A stretch of 64,000 bases of DNA from Blastocladiella emersonii ATCC 22665 (GCA_025594325.1 JANHCV010000001.1:1054001-1118000), one strand, 5' to 3'. Numbered from the stretch's first letter, positions 34,395 through 45,247 are shown. Numbers and translations are program-made. The notes: generated by a model not told the origin, from the letters alone.

Positions 34395-34648
34395 AGCGTC
34401 TCTCTCGCCCGCTTTCCTTCTCTCTGACCTCTACCCCACCCACCTTCCTCCCCTCTCGGTTGTCTGGCTCGCGAGCTCCACGGATACATGATGATGATCG
34501 ATTTCGTCCCGCTCCGTCTCGTCTCGTTCGTCGCCTGCATCAACCCTCTTCCCTCTCGTCCCTCGTGCTAGTCTACACCAACCCCCACAACCGGAATAAT
34601 CCTCGAAGAATGTCGAACGAAAAATCGGAATACACTTACATTTCAATC

Positions 34649-37116
34649 CTACAGCACGCCATGCCGCCGCACATTCTTCTCCGCATCGGCCCTCGCCTTA
34701 TCCCGCTTCTTGCGCTCGGCCTTGCTCGCCTTGCCGACACCCGCGACGAGCCGTGAGATGGCCTTGCCCGCCTGCGCCTTGTTCATCTGCCGCAACCGGC
34801 GCGCGCGGTCCTCGCGCGTGACGCCGTGCGAGGGCACGTCGAGGTACCCGAGCTTCTCGAGGTAGCGGACCTGGGCGTCCGAGATGGGTCCGGCGCGGGC
34901 CGCCGCAGACCGCGTCGCGCGGTACCACGTCTCGGGGAACTCGGCGCGCACCCACGCGTCGCACGCGGCCACCGCCATGGCCACGGTCGACGCCGTCAGC
35001 TGCGGCGCCATCTTCTTGTGCTTGCGCACCTGCGCGCCGTCGGGCGTTGTGATGGTGAAGTGTTTCGTGATCACAATGTCGGAGGCTACACGTCCAAGGT
35101 GAGTTGATGGCGGTGCGCGAAGCGGGAATGGGAAACGTACACCCGGTCCACTCGATCCGCAGCTCCTGGTGGCTCGGCAGCTGGAGACACAGGGCGCGCG
35201 ACTTGAGGAAGAACCAGTCGAACCGCGAGTTGAGCGACGCGACGCCGTACTCCTTTTCAAAGAACTCGGTGAGCTTCATGAGGCTGGCCGCGTCGCCGAC
35301 CGTCTCGAGGTCGACGCCCGTGATTGTGGGCCCGCCCCACCCGCCGTCGCCGTCCTCGCCCATGAGGAGCCGCATCGCGCGGTCGAGCTCGTCGAGCTTG
35401 TCGACGGGCTTGCCGAGCTCGGGCGTCGCGCCTTCGCCGCCGCCGTCGAGCCGGTCAATCAGCGCGTGCACCTCCTCCTCGGACCCGGCCGCGGCCACGA
35501 CCTCGGCGCCGCCGCCGGCCTCGATCGCGTTGCCCGCGAGATCGGCGAGGTCCGTGAACTTGCGCGCCTCGGCGACCTGGAAGTCGGGGCTGAACCCGAG
35601 CAGCGAGGGCGCCGTAACGAGGTCGGCCTTCGTGTGCTGGTCAACGATATCGATGACGAGGCAGTCGGACTTGGCGTGGTGCAGGCGCAGCCCGCGCCCG
35701 AGCATCTGCTGGTACAGGACCGAGGACCGCGTCGGGCGCGCGAGGATGATGCAGTTGATGTTCGGGATATCCGTGCCTTCCGTGAGGATCCCGCAGTTGA
35801 TAAGGACCGGGAACTCGCCGCGGCGGAACGCCTCGATGAGCCCCGCGCGCTCGTCGCGGTCGATGCGGCTGTGCAGGAACCGCGCGTCGATGCCGTGTTC
35901 GACGAACGTGTCAGTCAGCGACTCGACGTGGTCGATGCTCACGGCGAACACGAGCGTCGATGCCCGCTCGCCGTCGTCCTGCGCCGCAAACCACGCCAGC
36001 ACGATCTCGTCGTTGCGCGCGGCCACGTTCACGGCCGCCGACAGCTCGCCCGACGCGTAGTCGCCGTTGCGGCTCTTGACCGTCGACAGGTCCACCGTGG
36101 TCCGCACCGTCTTGAGCGTGAAGTTGCACAGGTACCCCTCGTTGATCATCTCGAGGAACCCGCGCGAGTACGTGACTAGGATCGGGGCGAGGGCGTCAGT
36201 TCATGTCCCGAGTCGAGGCAGTGGGACAACGCACTCTTGTCAAAAGTAGCGCTGAGCGACAACCCGTCGGAGCGCATGAGCGTCGCCGAGCAGCCCCACA
36301 CGAAGATGTGCGAGTCGGGGTCCTTGACGCGGAAGTGATCGAGGATGCGCTGGTAGGTAGTCGCGGCGGCGTGGTGGGCCTCGTCGATGATGATCATCTT
36401 AAAGTCGTCCGGGTCGTACTTGGCGAGCCGCTTCGAGCTGGTGATGCCGAGCGCGGGCACACTGGCGATGACCACGTCCAGGTCCGACAGGTCCTTGGGC
36501 TCGCGCGAGCTCCCGCCGTCTTGCGTGACGCGCTATGTGGTTCAATGTGTCAGCTTCACGGTCAACACGAGATGCTGACAGTAAGAAGTCGTACCAGCGC
36601 GGGTGCAGCCCGCTGAATCTGGCGCATGGCCTGGTCGAGCAGCTCCTTGCGGTGGGCGAGGACGAGCACGCGCGTCGCGCCGGGTTTCGGGACGGGCACG
36701 CGCTGCAGCAGGTTTGAGAAGACGACCGTCTTGCCCGAACCGACGGGGAGCGACACGGCCTGCCGGCGGACGCCCTGCGCGAGCTCGTCGAGCGTCCGCT
36801 GGATGCACTCCTCCTGGTACGGCCGCAGCGTGTGTGCTGCCGTGTCGTCTGTCAGCCGCGACGGCCGCGGGTTTAGGACGTCGTACTCGACGTCGTCGAG
36901 CAGGTACGCCAGGTCCTCGGTCAGTTCGGGCGCAGGTTTGGGTGCAGCTGCCGAGGCGACGGAGCTCGCGGAGAGGTGCCGCATCGACGCTACGAGCGGG
37001 ACTCGGAGCGCGCCCAGGACCGATCTCCGAGCAAGGTCGACGGTCGCAGCGACCCGTGATGGCAGGACCCGTCGCGTGAGCGCCAGAGCGCGGGCAGCCG
37101 CGGTGAAGCGATACAT
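34649..37116 (-). CDS. IRC3: Mitochondrial SF2 helicase, Irc3-like
   Basis: Four exons, 37116-36595, 36532-36235, 36175-35141 and 35085-34649, give 763 residues. The N-terminus (MYRFTAAARALALTRR and further Arg/Ser/Ala) is a clear mitochondrial presequence. Motif I is LPVGSGKTVV, motif II IIIDEAHH, motif III CSATLMRSDG, then LINCGILTEGTDIPNINCI and motif VI QMLGRGLRLH, with a final LVIDIVDQH. This is the ResIII/Ssl2-like arrangement of yeast Irc3, a branched-DNA helicase needed for mitochondrial DNA stability. An acidic Gly-rich insertion follows motif VI. The C-terminal exon contains a small helical region and a basic end. Introns of 62, 59 and 55 bp preserve phase. Confidence is high for a mitochondrial DEAH helicase, moderate for strict Irc3 orthology. 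Confidence 0.88.
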
Positions 37117-37509
37117 TGGCGGTGCGGGTCGACCTGGCGCGTGTGCCAGTGTGGTTCATTTAGAGATTCCATTGCATCAAGTGTCGGGCGATCTGCGGCA
37201 TGCCCGCGAACGGGGGCGCGTACCGAAAGCGTCGAGGGGCCGCCGCTCGCCAAAGGCGGAGACAAAGCAAACGAAAGTGTCTCCCGCTCACGTGCGGCTG
37301 TGCCATCTCCGCGACGTGGCCGCCGCCGGGCACGTCGCCGCAAACTCTGCGCCCGGCCGAATTTGGACCCCTTGCCGCGCCCACCTCGCGCTCGCGCTCC
37401 CTCCCCTGTCCTACAGGATACCCTACACGGCGGCCGAGTCGACGGAACGCGCCCACCCCTTGCAACGCATCGACCGCGCCCCTCGTCCAGGGACCAACGG
37501 CCAACCAAG
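37117..37509. other. Divergent promoter Irc3-like / TRIC
   Basis: 393 bp without coding signal and without a clear TATA box. Confidence 0.4.
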
Positions 37510-38501
37510 ATGGACTCGCAGACCATGGAGCTCCTCCTGACCGAGTACACGACGCAGCTGACGGCGCACATCCCGCACGACACGCTCGAGGTGCTGCACT
37601 CGGGCCTGCAATGGCTGCCCGAGTGGGGCGGCAAGGCCGGGTTCACGGCAGGCCCGATCTTCATCTCGTACATTGCCCTGCTGCACTCGACGCACGTGTG
37701 CCAGGCGCTCTTCAACCGCATGCACCCGGACGTGTCGATGCTGCACACGTGGGTCGCCATGCTCGTCCTGTCGTTCGGCGGCACCACCATGGCCTGTACG
37801 TCGTCGCCTCGCGTCCGCGCTCGGCTGCTCTTGCTGACCGATCCCCCGCGGATGTAGCGATCCTGCTCGCGCGCCCGCCCGGCTGGCTCGTGTCCAACGA
37901 CGCGCTCGCCGTGTACACGGCCGTGTACCTACTGTTCCGGTTCACGCCGGTGCTGCGAGTGGTGAACCTGTTCGGCGTGTTGGCCAAGGTGGTGCTCGCG
38001 GCGGCCGACGGCGTGGCGCGCGCGCTGGCCATCTCGGCGTTCGCCGTCGACACGATCCGGTTCCGGTCGTCGGGCTCGCTGCAGACGTCGATTGTCGCGT
38101 GCCTGCTGTGCGGCACGCTGAGCGGGTGCGGCGGCGGGCTCATCAACGGCATCTTTGGCGTGACCAAGCGCACCTGGACCCTCGGCACGCCCGTGGTCTC
38201 GATCGACGTGCAGCTCGCCTTCCTCACCGCCGCCCTGTACACGGCGCTCACCTTCTCGTCGGCCGTCAGCCTCGACACGGCCAAGGGCGTCTGCTGCGCG
38301 CTCGATATCGCCGTGCTCGTCCTCCAGGTCCTCGTCGACGAGGTCAACACCTGGATCGCGTGCAAGCCCAAGAAGAGCAAGAAGACTGGCGCCGTCCCGA
38401 CCCTCGCCGTGTCCCCGGCCTCGCCCGCCGTCGCTGCCGGCAAGTCGTCGGCCACGCCGTCGCCCGTCCCCGCGCGCAAGCGGAACGGCAAGAAGTACTA
38501 G
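37510..38501 (+). CDS. TRIC-family intracellular cation channel
   Basis: Two exons, 37510-37795 and 37858-38501 (62-bp GTACGT...TGTAG intron), encode 309 residues. TRIC channels are homotrimeric K+-permeable channels of ER/SR membranes that balance charge during Ca2+ release. Seven hydrophobic segments can be traced, with the family's glycine-rich kinks: LSFGGTTMA in the first half and LCGTLSGCGGGLINGIFG in the second, plus PPGWLVSNDALAVYTAVYLL. The C-terminus is a Lys/Pro/Ala tail ending in a dibasic KRNGKKY, which could serve as an ER-retention signal (inference). The length matches animal TMEM38 proteins. Confidence 0.87.
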
Positions 38502-39268
38502 GTTTAGCGGAGGGGGAGAGAAAGAGGAAGCCGGATGACGCATTACGCACTATAAACCTAAGCTTGCATGAACCACGGCTACGAACGCTTGAGTCAGAGT
38601 GACGCACGGTGAGGTGGCGCACCGCGGATCCCTGACCTCCGCCCGCTGCGGCCGGCGCGCCGATCATTCATGCAAGCGCTCGCCGACCTCAGCGTGGGCC
38701 CTGAGCGTGGGCCCTGCATGATCGTAAGCTGCAGCACGCGGGCGTGAAGGATCCGTTGAGGCCGTGGAAGGTCAAAACGGCAGCGTCCCCGCCTTGGCCC
38801 AGATGCTCCCTACCCTCGCATCCGCCTCGCGGCGCTGCCTTCGCATCGAACGCTCATCAACCGACCACCGTCCGTGGCTCGGCCCATCATCGTCCCCGCA
38901 CGGCACCGGACCGTCTGTCCCCGCCGAGCCCCTCTCTGATCGACGTGCTGCGCCTCCGACCCGACGGCGTGGCTCAACCGCTCATTCGCTGCCCGCTGCG
39001 CCGCGTCATCGTTGCGCGAGACTCGCCGCGTGTGACCAGGCCCCAGTCAGCTGATAACTCAACGCGTTACGCGCCTCGTGGGACCGCTCGTCCGCCGCGC
39101 CTCGCTTTGATCGTCGCCGTAACGCGGAAGTTTGTCGCTCCAAAGTCAACGGGGAAGTTTCTCGGCCGGCCGTTCAAATACTGGCCCGGCCCGCTCCGCT
39201 TCACCAACCAACCAACCATCAACCCGCCGTTGCACCGTTGCACCGTTGCTCTCACCAAGACCAAGACC
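38502..39268. promoter_or_regulatory. Intergenic with AP-1-type module and short tandem repeat
   Basis: A TGAGTCA at 38590-38596 is followed by GTGACGCA (38599-38606) and GTGGCGCA (38614-38621). At 38691-38716 a 13-bp unit AGCGTGGGCCCTG occurs twice head to tail. The leader at 39229-39250 has three copies of a CCGTTG(CA)-like unit. No gene is supported upstream of 39269. Confidence 0.5.
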
Positions 39269-39868
39269 ATGGCCACGACCACCGCCACCGCCGTCGCCGA
39301 CACCTTCTTCACGCGGTTCCTGCGCCTGCAGCGTCACCCGGCGGTACTCGCCTTGACGCTCGCGACGGGCTGCGCGCTGACCATGTCGCCGGCGTACACG
39401 CGCATGAACATTGAGCGCGAGCTGCAGGACCTGGCCGCGACGCACCACACGCGGATCCACGCGTCGGCCGTGTCGCTGCTCGCGCGGCTCGAGGCGCACC
39501 AGGCGGCGGCCGCGGCGCGCCGCGAGGAGCAGCTCGCGGCCGGCCGGCTGTCGGCCGACGAGTACCGCGCGCTCGTCGACGCGGACCGCACCACGCACGC
39601 CGACGCGCGCCGCCAGCTCGACGCGCTCGAGGACGAGGGCCACCAGGCGTTCCTCGAGTGGGCCGAGCAGCGACGCGCCATGTACGCCAAGCCCGTCCTC
39701 AAGCAGGCGTGCCCCGCGTCGCGCGTCGACGCCGCGCACGCCGTCACCAACCACGCGCTCGCCGAGATGTATGGCGCCGCCGACGACGCGGCACACAAGC
39801 GCCGGATGCGCGACCTCGCCCTCGTCAGTATGGCGCGCTGGCAGGTGCCCGCCGACGGCGCCGAGTAG
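39269..39868 (+). CDS. Uncharacterised 199-residue protein with one membrane segment and a helical body
   Basis: A single exon. After a Thr/Ala-rich start, residues about 25-42 (HPAVLALTLATGCALTMSP) form one hydrophobic segment, followed by a long Ala/Arg/Glu/Leu-rich helical region (about 50-130) and a second helical region to the C-terminus with two cysteines at most. A small organelle-membrane protein with a soluble helical domain is the simplest reading. I do not recognise a family. The start follows a leader containing short CCGTTG repeats and is in a good context (ACCATGG). Strong C/G third-position bias supports it being a real gene. Confidence 0.65.
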   Translation: MATTTATAVADTFFTRFLRLQRHPAVLALTLATGCALTMSPAYTRMNIERELQDLAATHHTRIHASAVSLLARLEAHQAAAAARREEQLAAGRLSADEYRALVDADRTTHADARRQLDALEDEGHQAFLEWAEQRRAMYAKPVLKQACPASRVDAAHAVTNHALAEMYGAADDAAHKRRMRDLALVSMARWQVPADGAE

Positions 39869-40178
39869 TAGGCGCGGCCGTTGCTCGCGTCGCAAGAAAC
39901 CCATCATTCCTCTCCTCCCCATCCTTCTCTCTCCCTGCGCGTGTCGCGCGTGTACATATTCCCGCCCCTCGCAGCTCATCGCCTTGACTGCGAGAAGTGC
40001 TCCGAAGTAATACATCCGTTTGCATCCATCATCACTCGCAGCTGGTCCCGAGTCGTGAGTCGTGACGCGTCGAGGAGAGCGAGGACCATCAACAACGAGA
40101 TCACCTCGTTTCCCCGCTCCCCCTGACCCTCCACAACACCAGGTAGACATGAAGGGCTACTAAAATGGTATATACACT
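39869..40178. other. Convergent 3' flank
   Basis: 310 bp between two convergent genes. Moderately AT-rich toward 40160-40180 with TATATA-like sequence; no feature called. Confidence 0.35.
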
Positions 40179-40919
40179 CTATGCAACAACGCGCTGGCGC
40201 TTGGCCGGGATCAGGACACACGCCTCGTCGTCAACGTCTGATGCGGACCGCTTCCGCAGACTGCTCGGGCTGCCAAACTCGAGCTTGGTCTCGCACTTGC
40301 TGGGGCTGAGGTCCGCGACGTGCACGAGCTCGGTCTCTTCGGCGTCGAGCAGGGCGGACTCGCTATCCTCGTCCTCGTCATCGCTCGCGTCGCGCGACGG
40401 CAGCGGGCTCGGCAGCGTGAGCTCGGCGAGCACGTCAGCGGCGGCCATGACCGCGCGCGGCGGCGTCGACGGCGTCAGCGGTAGCCTGTGCCCGTGCTCG
40501 TACTCGTCCTCGTCGTCGAACGCGAACACGGACGCGATGCCGATCGAGTTTTTGGCGGCAGCGGCGGCCGCGCGCTTGTCCGCGATCGCGCGCGCCGTGC
40601 CGCACGGGAACCGCGTGACATGGCCCCACATGCGCAGCGAGGCGTCGAGGCCGTGCGCGTTCTTGTAGTGCGCGACGATGGCGGTGCGCGCGGCGTGGAT
40701 CGACTCGGGGCGGGTGTCCGGAATCTCGACGGTGATGCGCGACTTACAGGCGCGGCAGCAGAAGAAGAGGGCGTCGTTGTCGGGCAGCGACGCGGCGGGG
40801 TCGTGGTCTGGCACGAGGCGGACGAGGACCGGGCGCAGGTTGGTCGGGGTGACCTTGCCGATGCCGATGCCGTTCAGGCCGATCGTGTTGACGCCGTTGA
40901 TGGAGGACATCGAGTTCAT
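40179..40919 (-). CDS. Uncharacterised 246-residue protein with a possible zinc-binding motif
   Basis: A single exon from ATG 40919. Residues about 42-85 contain FFCCRACKS and, 26 residues on, HYKNAHG, which would make a Cys2-His2 site with a long loop; whether it binds zinc is uncertain. The rest is Ala-rich, then acidic (DDEDEDSES), then a basic C-terminus with RKRSAS and AKRQRVV that look like nuclear signals. A transcription-related nuclear protein is plausible but not established. A hexanucleotide repeat lies just upstream; reading through it would add His/Gln residues to the N-terminus if an upstream start were used. Confidence 0.62.
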   Translation of the reverse strand: MNSMSSINGVNTIGLNGIGIGKVTPTNLRPVLVRLVPDHDPAASLPDNDALFFCCRACKSRITVEIPDTRPESIHAARTAIVAHYKNAHGLDASLRMWGHVTRFPCGTARAIADKRAAAAAAKNSIGIASVFAFDDEDEYEHGHRLPLTPSTPPRAVMAAADVLAELTLPSPLPSRDASDDEDEDSESALLDAEETELVHVADLSPSKCETKLEFGSPSSLRKRSASDVDDEACVLIPAKRQRVVA

Positions 40920-40924
40920 GGTGA

Positions 40925-40958
40925 GGTGTTGGTGTTGGTGTTGGTGTTGGTGTTGGTG
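40925..40958. repeat. Hexanucleotide microsatellite (GGTGTT)n
   Basis: Five full copies and a partial sixth of GGTGTT lie immediately upstream of the predicted start at 40919, in the leader or as a His-Gln-coding tract if translation begins further upstream. Confidence 0.9.
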
Positions 40959-41273
40959 CACAGGCCTCATTGTCCTTGTGTGCGAAGCGTGGATGAAGGG
41001 ACCGAGGGGCGCGGGGCCTTTTGAAGGGTTCGACCTTGACGGTGCCCGGCCTGCGCGCTGCGGTGGTCGGATCCGCCGGTGACCAGTAAAGCGTTGCGGT
41101 GGACCGGGCGGTGGACAGCTTCTCGACTCATTTCACGGGATGACGAAATACTTCGGGTCCAGAATGAGTCCGTGATCTGTCCGGCTTCCTTCCCCCGTCT
41201 CCCCGTCTCCCCGTCTCCCATGCAGCGACTATGAATATAACATGTATCAACCACCACAACCACGACCGGCGGG
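40959..41273. other. Intergenic between the 246-residue gene and the MFS gene
   Basis: No gene, RNA or clear promoter element was seen. A CCCCGTCTC triplicate-like run occurs near 41192-41218. Confidence 0.35.
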
Positions 41274-42904
41274 CTACTTGCCCGTCTTGGTCGCCGGCGC
41301 GGCGGGCGCGTTCATCGTCCGCACCGTCTGCGTGATGTAGAACGCCCACGTCGCAAGGAGCGCGACGACAAAGACGGCGGCACACAGCGCGCGGACGGGG
41401 CGCACGCGGTGGCCGGCGTGCACGTTGACGCCGGCCTCGGCCGCCGCGTCCTCCTCGGCCTTCTTGGCGGCCATGAACCCCTCGCGCTCCTGGTTGTTCT
41501 TCTGCAGGAGTCCGTCGAACTTGGACTGGTCGACCCACCACCACACGAGGTTGAGCACGAACGCGACGCCGATCACGCACACGAAGAAGACGAACACCCC
41601 GCTGTACGAGCCCTTGGCGCTCGCGTCCTGGATCACGCCGACCAGGTTGTCGAAGGACGCGGTCGCAACTGCGTTGAGGCAGCGGTAGATGGCGAAGGCG
41701 GTGCCGAGCGACTGGAAGTCGCAGATCACGGGCAGCGAGGCGAGCGACGCGAGTGCCTTGAACGGGATCGTGAACGCGAAGACTACCATCAGGAACGTCG
41801 AGTCCATGTGCGTCCAGTTCATCATGGCGAGCACAAAGATGAGCAGCGCGTTCGACAGCAGCGAGAAGGAGATGCGGTGGCCGAACCGGTCGACGATCGG
41901 GCCCATGAACGGGTACACGGCCGCCGTGACGACCAGCGAGGTGACACTACGGTAGTTCGCGGTGACGAGGTCCTTCTTGTCGCGCTTGGTGAGGAAATCG
42001 GGCGCAACGCCGAGGAACGAGTTCATGACGCCCGACACGAGCGCGTGGATGAGCATGATGAGCCAAAAGTAGCCCGAGAAGTGCAGCATCGACTTGGGCG
42101 TGAAGGTCTTGCGGCGGCGGATCGCGGCGCGCTGGTCGGCCGACGGCGCGTTGCGCTCGACGCGCTTGAGCAGCAGCACGTACGCGATGTTGAACAGCAC
42201 CGACCCGCAGCTCACGCCGACCGTGATCCACGACCCGTACCAGAAGGGCCGGTTCGGCGTCGCGCTGCCCATGACCCACTGGCCGATCGCGGAGCCCAGG
42301 CGGTTGATGGTCAGCAGGACGCCGAGCGCGGTCGCGAGCTCCTTGCCGTAAAACCAGTGCGAGATGATGAGCTGCTGGCACACGTTGACACTCCCGGCTC
42401 CCGCGCCGTACACCAAACGTCCGAGGATTAACCACGGGTACGACGACGACGTGACACCGATGGCGACACCGAGGTTGCCTAGGCTCACGAGCAGCGTCGT
42501 GACGAGGGACCCCCAGCCCGTGCCGTAGTAGTCGTAGAGGATACCTGCGAGGAGCGGGAGCACCGTCTGCAGCAGGTTGTCCGAGGACTGGGTCAGCGCG
42601 TACGACTCGTTGCTGAGTTTGAGCTCCTACACGCGCGGTTGCGAGGGGATTCGGTCGTGAGTTGCTCGGCACTCGGTCAGCCCGCGAGCGCGTCGCGTGG
42701 TACCTTCTTGAGCGGCGTCTTGAGCGCCGAGAACGACACGCCAGCAAAGTGGCTGCCGAACCCGATCATGGCGGCGCAGAGCACGACGAGGATCTTGGTG
42801 GTGAGCGGGGTCTCGGCGAGGTCGATGCCCGCGCTGCGGTGCGCGCCCGCGTCGGCCTCCGAGTCATCCTCGGTGAGGCGCTTCTTGGCTTCGTCGGCCG
42901 CCAT
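41274..42904 (-). CDS. Major facilitator superfamily transporter, MFSD1-like
   Basis: Two exons, 42904-42704 and 42626-41274, joined across a 77-bp GTACCA...TGTAG intron, give 517 residues. About twelve membrane segments can be counted, with the MFS loop-2/3 signature region GILYDYYGTGWGSLVTTLLV and GRLVYGAGAGSVNVCQQLI. The layout and wording (FGSHFAGVSFSALKTPLKK before TM2, NAVATASFDNLVG) resemble the MFSD1 group of lysosomal transporters, recently linked to dipeptide export. A hydrophobic C-terminal segment, LCAAVFVVALLATWAFYI, extends the protein beyond the usual core. The N-terminal cytosolic tail KKRLTEDDSEAD might carry sorting information. Substrate is inferred only from subfamily resemblance. 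Confidence 0.82.
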
Positions 42905-43517
42905 GGCTGATGCTGCAAGTGCGGAGAATGTGCAGGAACTGCGTCGAGTCCGGGGAGCGCGCGGGGGGAAGTGCGAGAAGTGCTCGAGAAGCGCGGTGGA
43001 ACGTGAGGAGAGCAGGTTCGTGCGGCAGGGACGGGTCTGAATTTATGCTTGGCCGCAGGTCCGTTTATCGCATGAATCGCGTGGGAGAGCGGAAGCACAC
43101 GCGAAGCGTCGCTGATCTCGAAGACAAGGCGGCCGTGTCGCCTTTGTCATTCGAAACGTTTGCCGATCGCCTGGTCGCCCGGTCGCCTGCTTAATCGAGG
43201 TCACCGTTCGTGGGGCGTCTATCAGATGGAAAACCTCGGCAAAAGTGCGGACGCGGGAGCGTTGAGTGATTTCTCGAATCTCCCGCGCCTCACGTCTCGA
43301 GCGAAAGAGCAAAAGAGCGTGTTAGCGGAGCATCAGATCACGTCTCGGACTTGACAGCGGACGCGGCCGCTCCGCGACACACGCTCTCGCAAGCGAATGA
43401 GGCAGGCTCACAGCACTAACCGTCCCTGCACAAACACTGCTCCGCCGTCTTGACCACCCGTTCCAACTATTGGAAGATGGCAGGGATCCACGGCGCCGGC
43501 GCCGGCGCCCGCCTTAT

Positions 43518-43597
43518 GTGGCGCAACGCGCTCGAAAGTGACGCAACTGGCTGCGCCACAGCTCGGCCGCGGTGGCGCATGAGTCAGAATGCGTCAC
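43518..43597. promoter_or_regulatory. Cluster of five GTGRCGCA sites and one TGAGTCA
   Basis: Sites: GTGGCGCAA 43518-43526 (+), GTGACGCAA 43538-43546 (+), GTGGCGCA 43552-43559 (-), GTGGCGCA 43572-43579 (+), TGAGTCA 43580-43586 and GTGACGCA 43590-43597 (-). Starts are spaced 20, 14, 20 and 18 bp. The pattern suggests a cis-regulatory module for a bZIP dimer (Gcn4/AP-1/ATF type), by analogy. Confidence 0.6.
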
Positions 43598-44196
43598 CAT
43601 GCATTAGGAAGCATCCGCTCACGTGCGTGTTCCGTTGATCGCGCTCCTGCCGCAGCGGGAAGCTCGCTTCCCGGCCCCGTGTTATCGCCCGGCCGTCCCC
43701 GCCATCTGCCGCGAAGCAGCGGGCTTGCCTGACGCGCGGCCCGGCCTCAGGCCCGGCCTCTCCCGCGACAGCAACACGGCAGCGAGGCGAGGGGACAACG
43801 GGCAGGGCCGGGGTGGCCGCTCGCGCCGCGAGGTCGCTGCAGCGAGCGATGATGGAGTGCGTCACAGCGAGAGAAGAAGGGTCTGATCTTCGCGTCGTCG
43901 CCCGCGCGACGACGGCGAGTATTGACCGGACGCGCATGGACCTCCACTCGTCAGGGCGGCGTCGGCGGCGTCGGCGCGTGCTCACGGAGGTCGCGGACCC
44001 ACGCGGGCAGCAGGGACGTCGAGCCAGGTGATGGACGCGGTCGCTCCGGGCGGGGCGGTTGAACTACGCGAGGCGTGCCATCAACACGCGCGGCGCGCCG
44101 GCTTGCTGGGCAGAACAACGACCGCGGCCCGTGTTCTTCCGCGGCTTACGATCAACATGCAGCGCGAACTCTGTGAACCCGCCGGCATGAGCAGCG

Positions 44197-44204
44197 TATA
44201 AAAG
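44197..44204 (+). promoter_or_regulatory. TATA box upstream of the Rcf2-like gene
   Basis: TATAAAAG lies about 350 bp before the chosen ATG, implying a long leader or a leader intron; earlier in-frame ATGs at 44273 and 44291 exist but give an unlikely Pro/His/Arg-rich N-terminus. Confidence 0.55.
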
Positions 44205-44548
44205 GCCTGGAGCCCCGGGGCCTCCCTCCGCTCTCGCACCCAACGATCTCATCTTCACCGGTCCACCCTCCCATGTATGCTACGACCTCCATGCATCGCG
44301 ACCCTCGCCCGTCCCATCACGGCCCTCGCCCACCACCACCCATCACCGGGCGATGCATCAAGCTGGTGGGCCGACGCGGCGCGCACCTCGACGCGCTCGC
44401 CCGCTGTGATCACGTTTATCCTGCGTCAACATCAACAACGCGCGCTGACGCGCCCCCTCCTCCTCTCCCCTCCTCTCGCCAGACCGGATCCCACTACTGC
44501 TGTCCTCGCGACACTACGCAAACTTACGCATCAACTACCCCAAGCACC

Positions 44549-45247
44549 ATGTCGACCCCCACCGCCCCGAAGACCGAGGAGGTCCCGTCGCTCATCCCCT
44601 ACGTCAAGCTCGGCACGTCCGAGGCCGAGGAGAAGCGCCGCGAGGACGAGTTCGACGCCATGGTGCGCAGCGAGGCCATCAAGGGCGGCGCCATCGGCCT
44701 GGTCGTCGGCACCGCCGCCGTGACGCTCGCGTCAAAGTACTCGAAGCACTTCAACGCCCTGTCGCTGCCCTACAAGACCTTCCTCGTGTCGTCCATCACC
44801 ACGGCGTTCCTGATCGTCGAGGGCGAGCGCGCCACGTTCCACTCGCCCGCCTCGCGCTACCACTACCACCAGGTCCTCGTCGAGCAAAGCAACGCCCGCA
44901 CCGAGCCCGAGGCCGCCGAGTCGCCGTTTGACCAGGCCCGCGACTGGCTGCTCGCCCGCAAGTACCAGGCCACGCTCGGCGTGTGGGTCGCCTCCATGGG
45001 CGGCGCCTTCTTCGTCCTGTACCGCAACAAGCACCTCGGCTTCGGCCAGAAGCTCGTCCAGGCCCGTGTCTACGCCCAGGGCGCCGTGCTCGCCGCCCTG
45101 CTCGCCACGGCCGGCCTCCAGGCCCTCGCCCCGAAGAAGCCCTCGCTCGCCTCGGCCCACTTTGCCAACGGGCCCCAGCTCTACCCGTGGGAGGAGGAGG
45201 AGCAGAAGGCCCTCAAGGTGCCCGCCCCCAAGCCGGCCACGCACTAA
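44549..45247 (+). CDS. RCF2: HIG1-domain protein, Rcf2-like respiratory supercomplex factor
   Basis: The chosen frame encodes 232 residues. Residues about 38-90 form a two-segment hydrophobic region beginning IKGGAIGLVVGTAAVTLASK, as in Rcf2 N-termini. Residues about 130-195 are a HIG1 domain: DWLLARKYQATLGVWVASM, then LGFGQKLVQARVYAQGAVLA. Rcf1/Rcf2 proteins sit in the mitochondrial inner membrane and tune cytochrome c oxidase and its supercomplexes with bc1. The fused N-terminal pair plus HIG1 order argues for Rcf2 rather than Rcf1. Start 44549 gives MSTPTAPKTEE and sits in ACCATG context; an N-terminal extension of 92 residues is formally open. Codon bias indicates strong expression. Confidence 0.85.
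   Translation: MSTPTAPKTEEVPSLIPYVKLGTSEAEEKRREDEFDAMVRSEAIKGGAIGLVVGTAAVTLASKYSKHFNALSLPYKTFLVSSITTAFLIVEGERATFHSPASRYHYHQVLVEQSNARTEPEAAESPFDQARDWLLARKYQATLGVWVASMGGAFFVLYRNKHLGFGQKLVQARVYAQGAVLAALLATAGLQALAPKKPSLASAHFANGPQLYPWEEEEQKALKVPAPKPATH

Larger units (their letters stand above)
42905..44548. promoter_or_regulatory. Divergent intergenic region with dense bZIP-type motif cluster
   Basis: No gene is supported in 1.64 kb. It contains five GTG(A/G)CGCA sites in 80 bp (43518-43597) plus a perfect TGAGTCA, and a TATA box at 44197-44204. Arg-rich open frames here are chance. Confidence 0.55.

Noticed and set aside
44273-44548. 92-residue N-terminal extension of the Rcf2-like protein
   Set aside because: Pro/His/Arg-rich and unlike any Rcf2 N-terminus; more likely leader sequence, perhaps with an intron.
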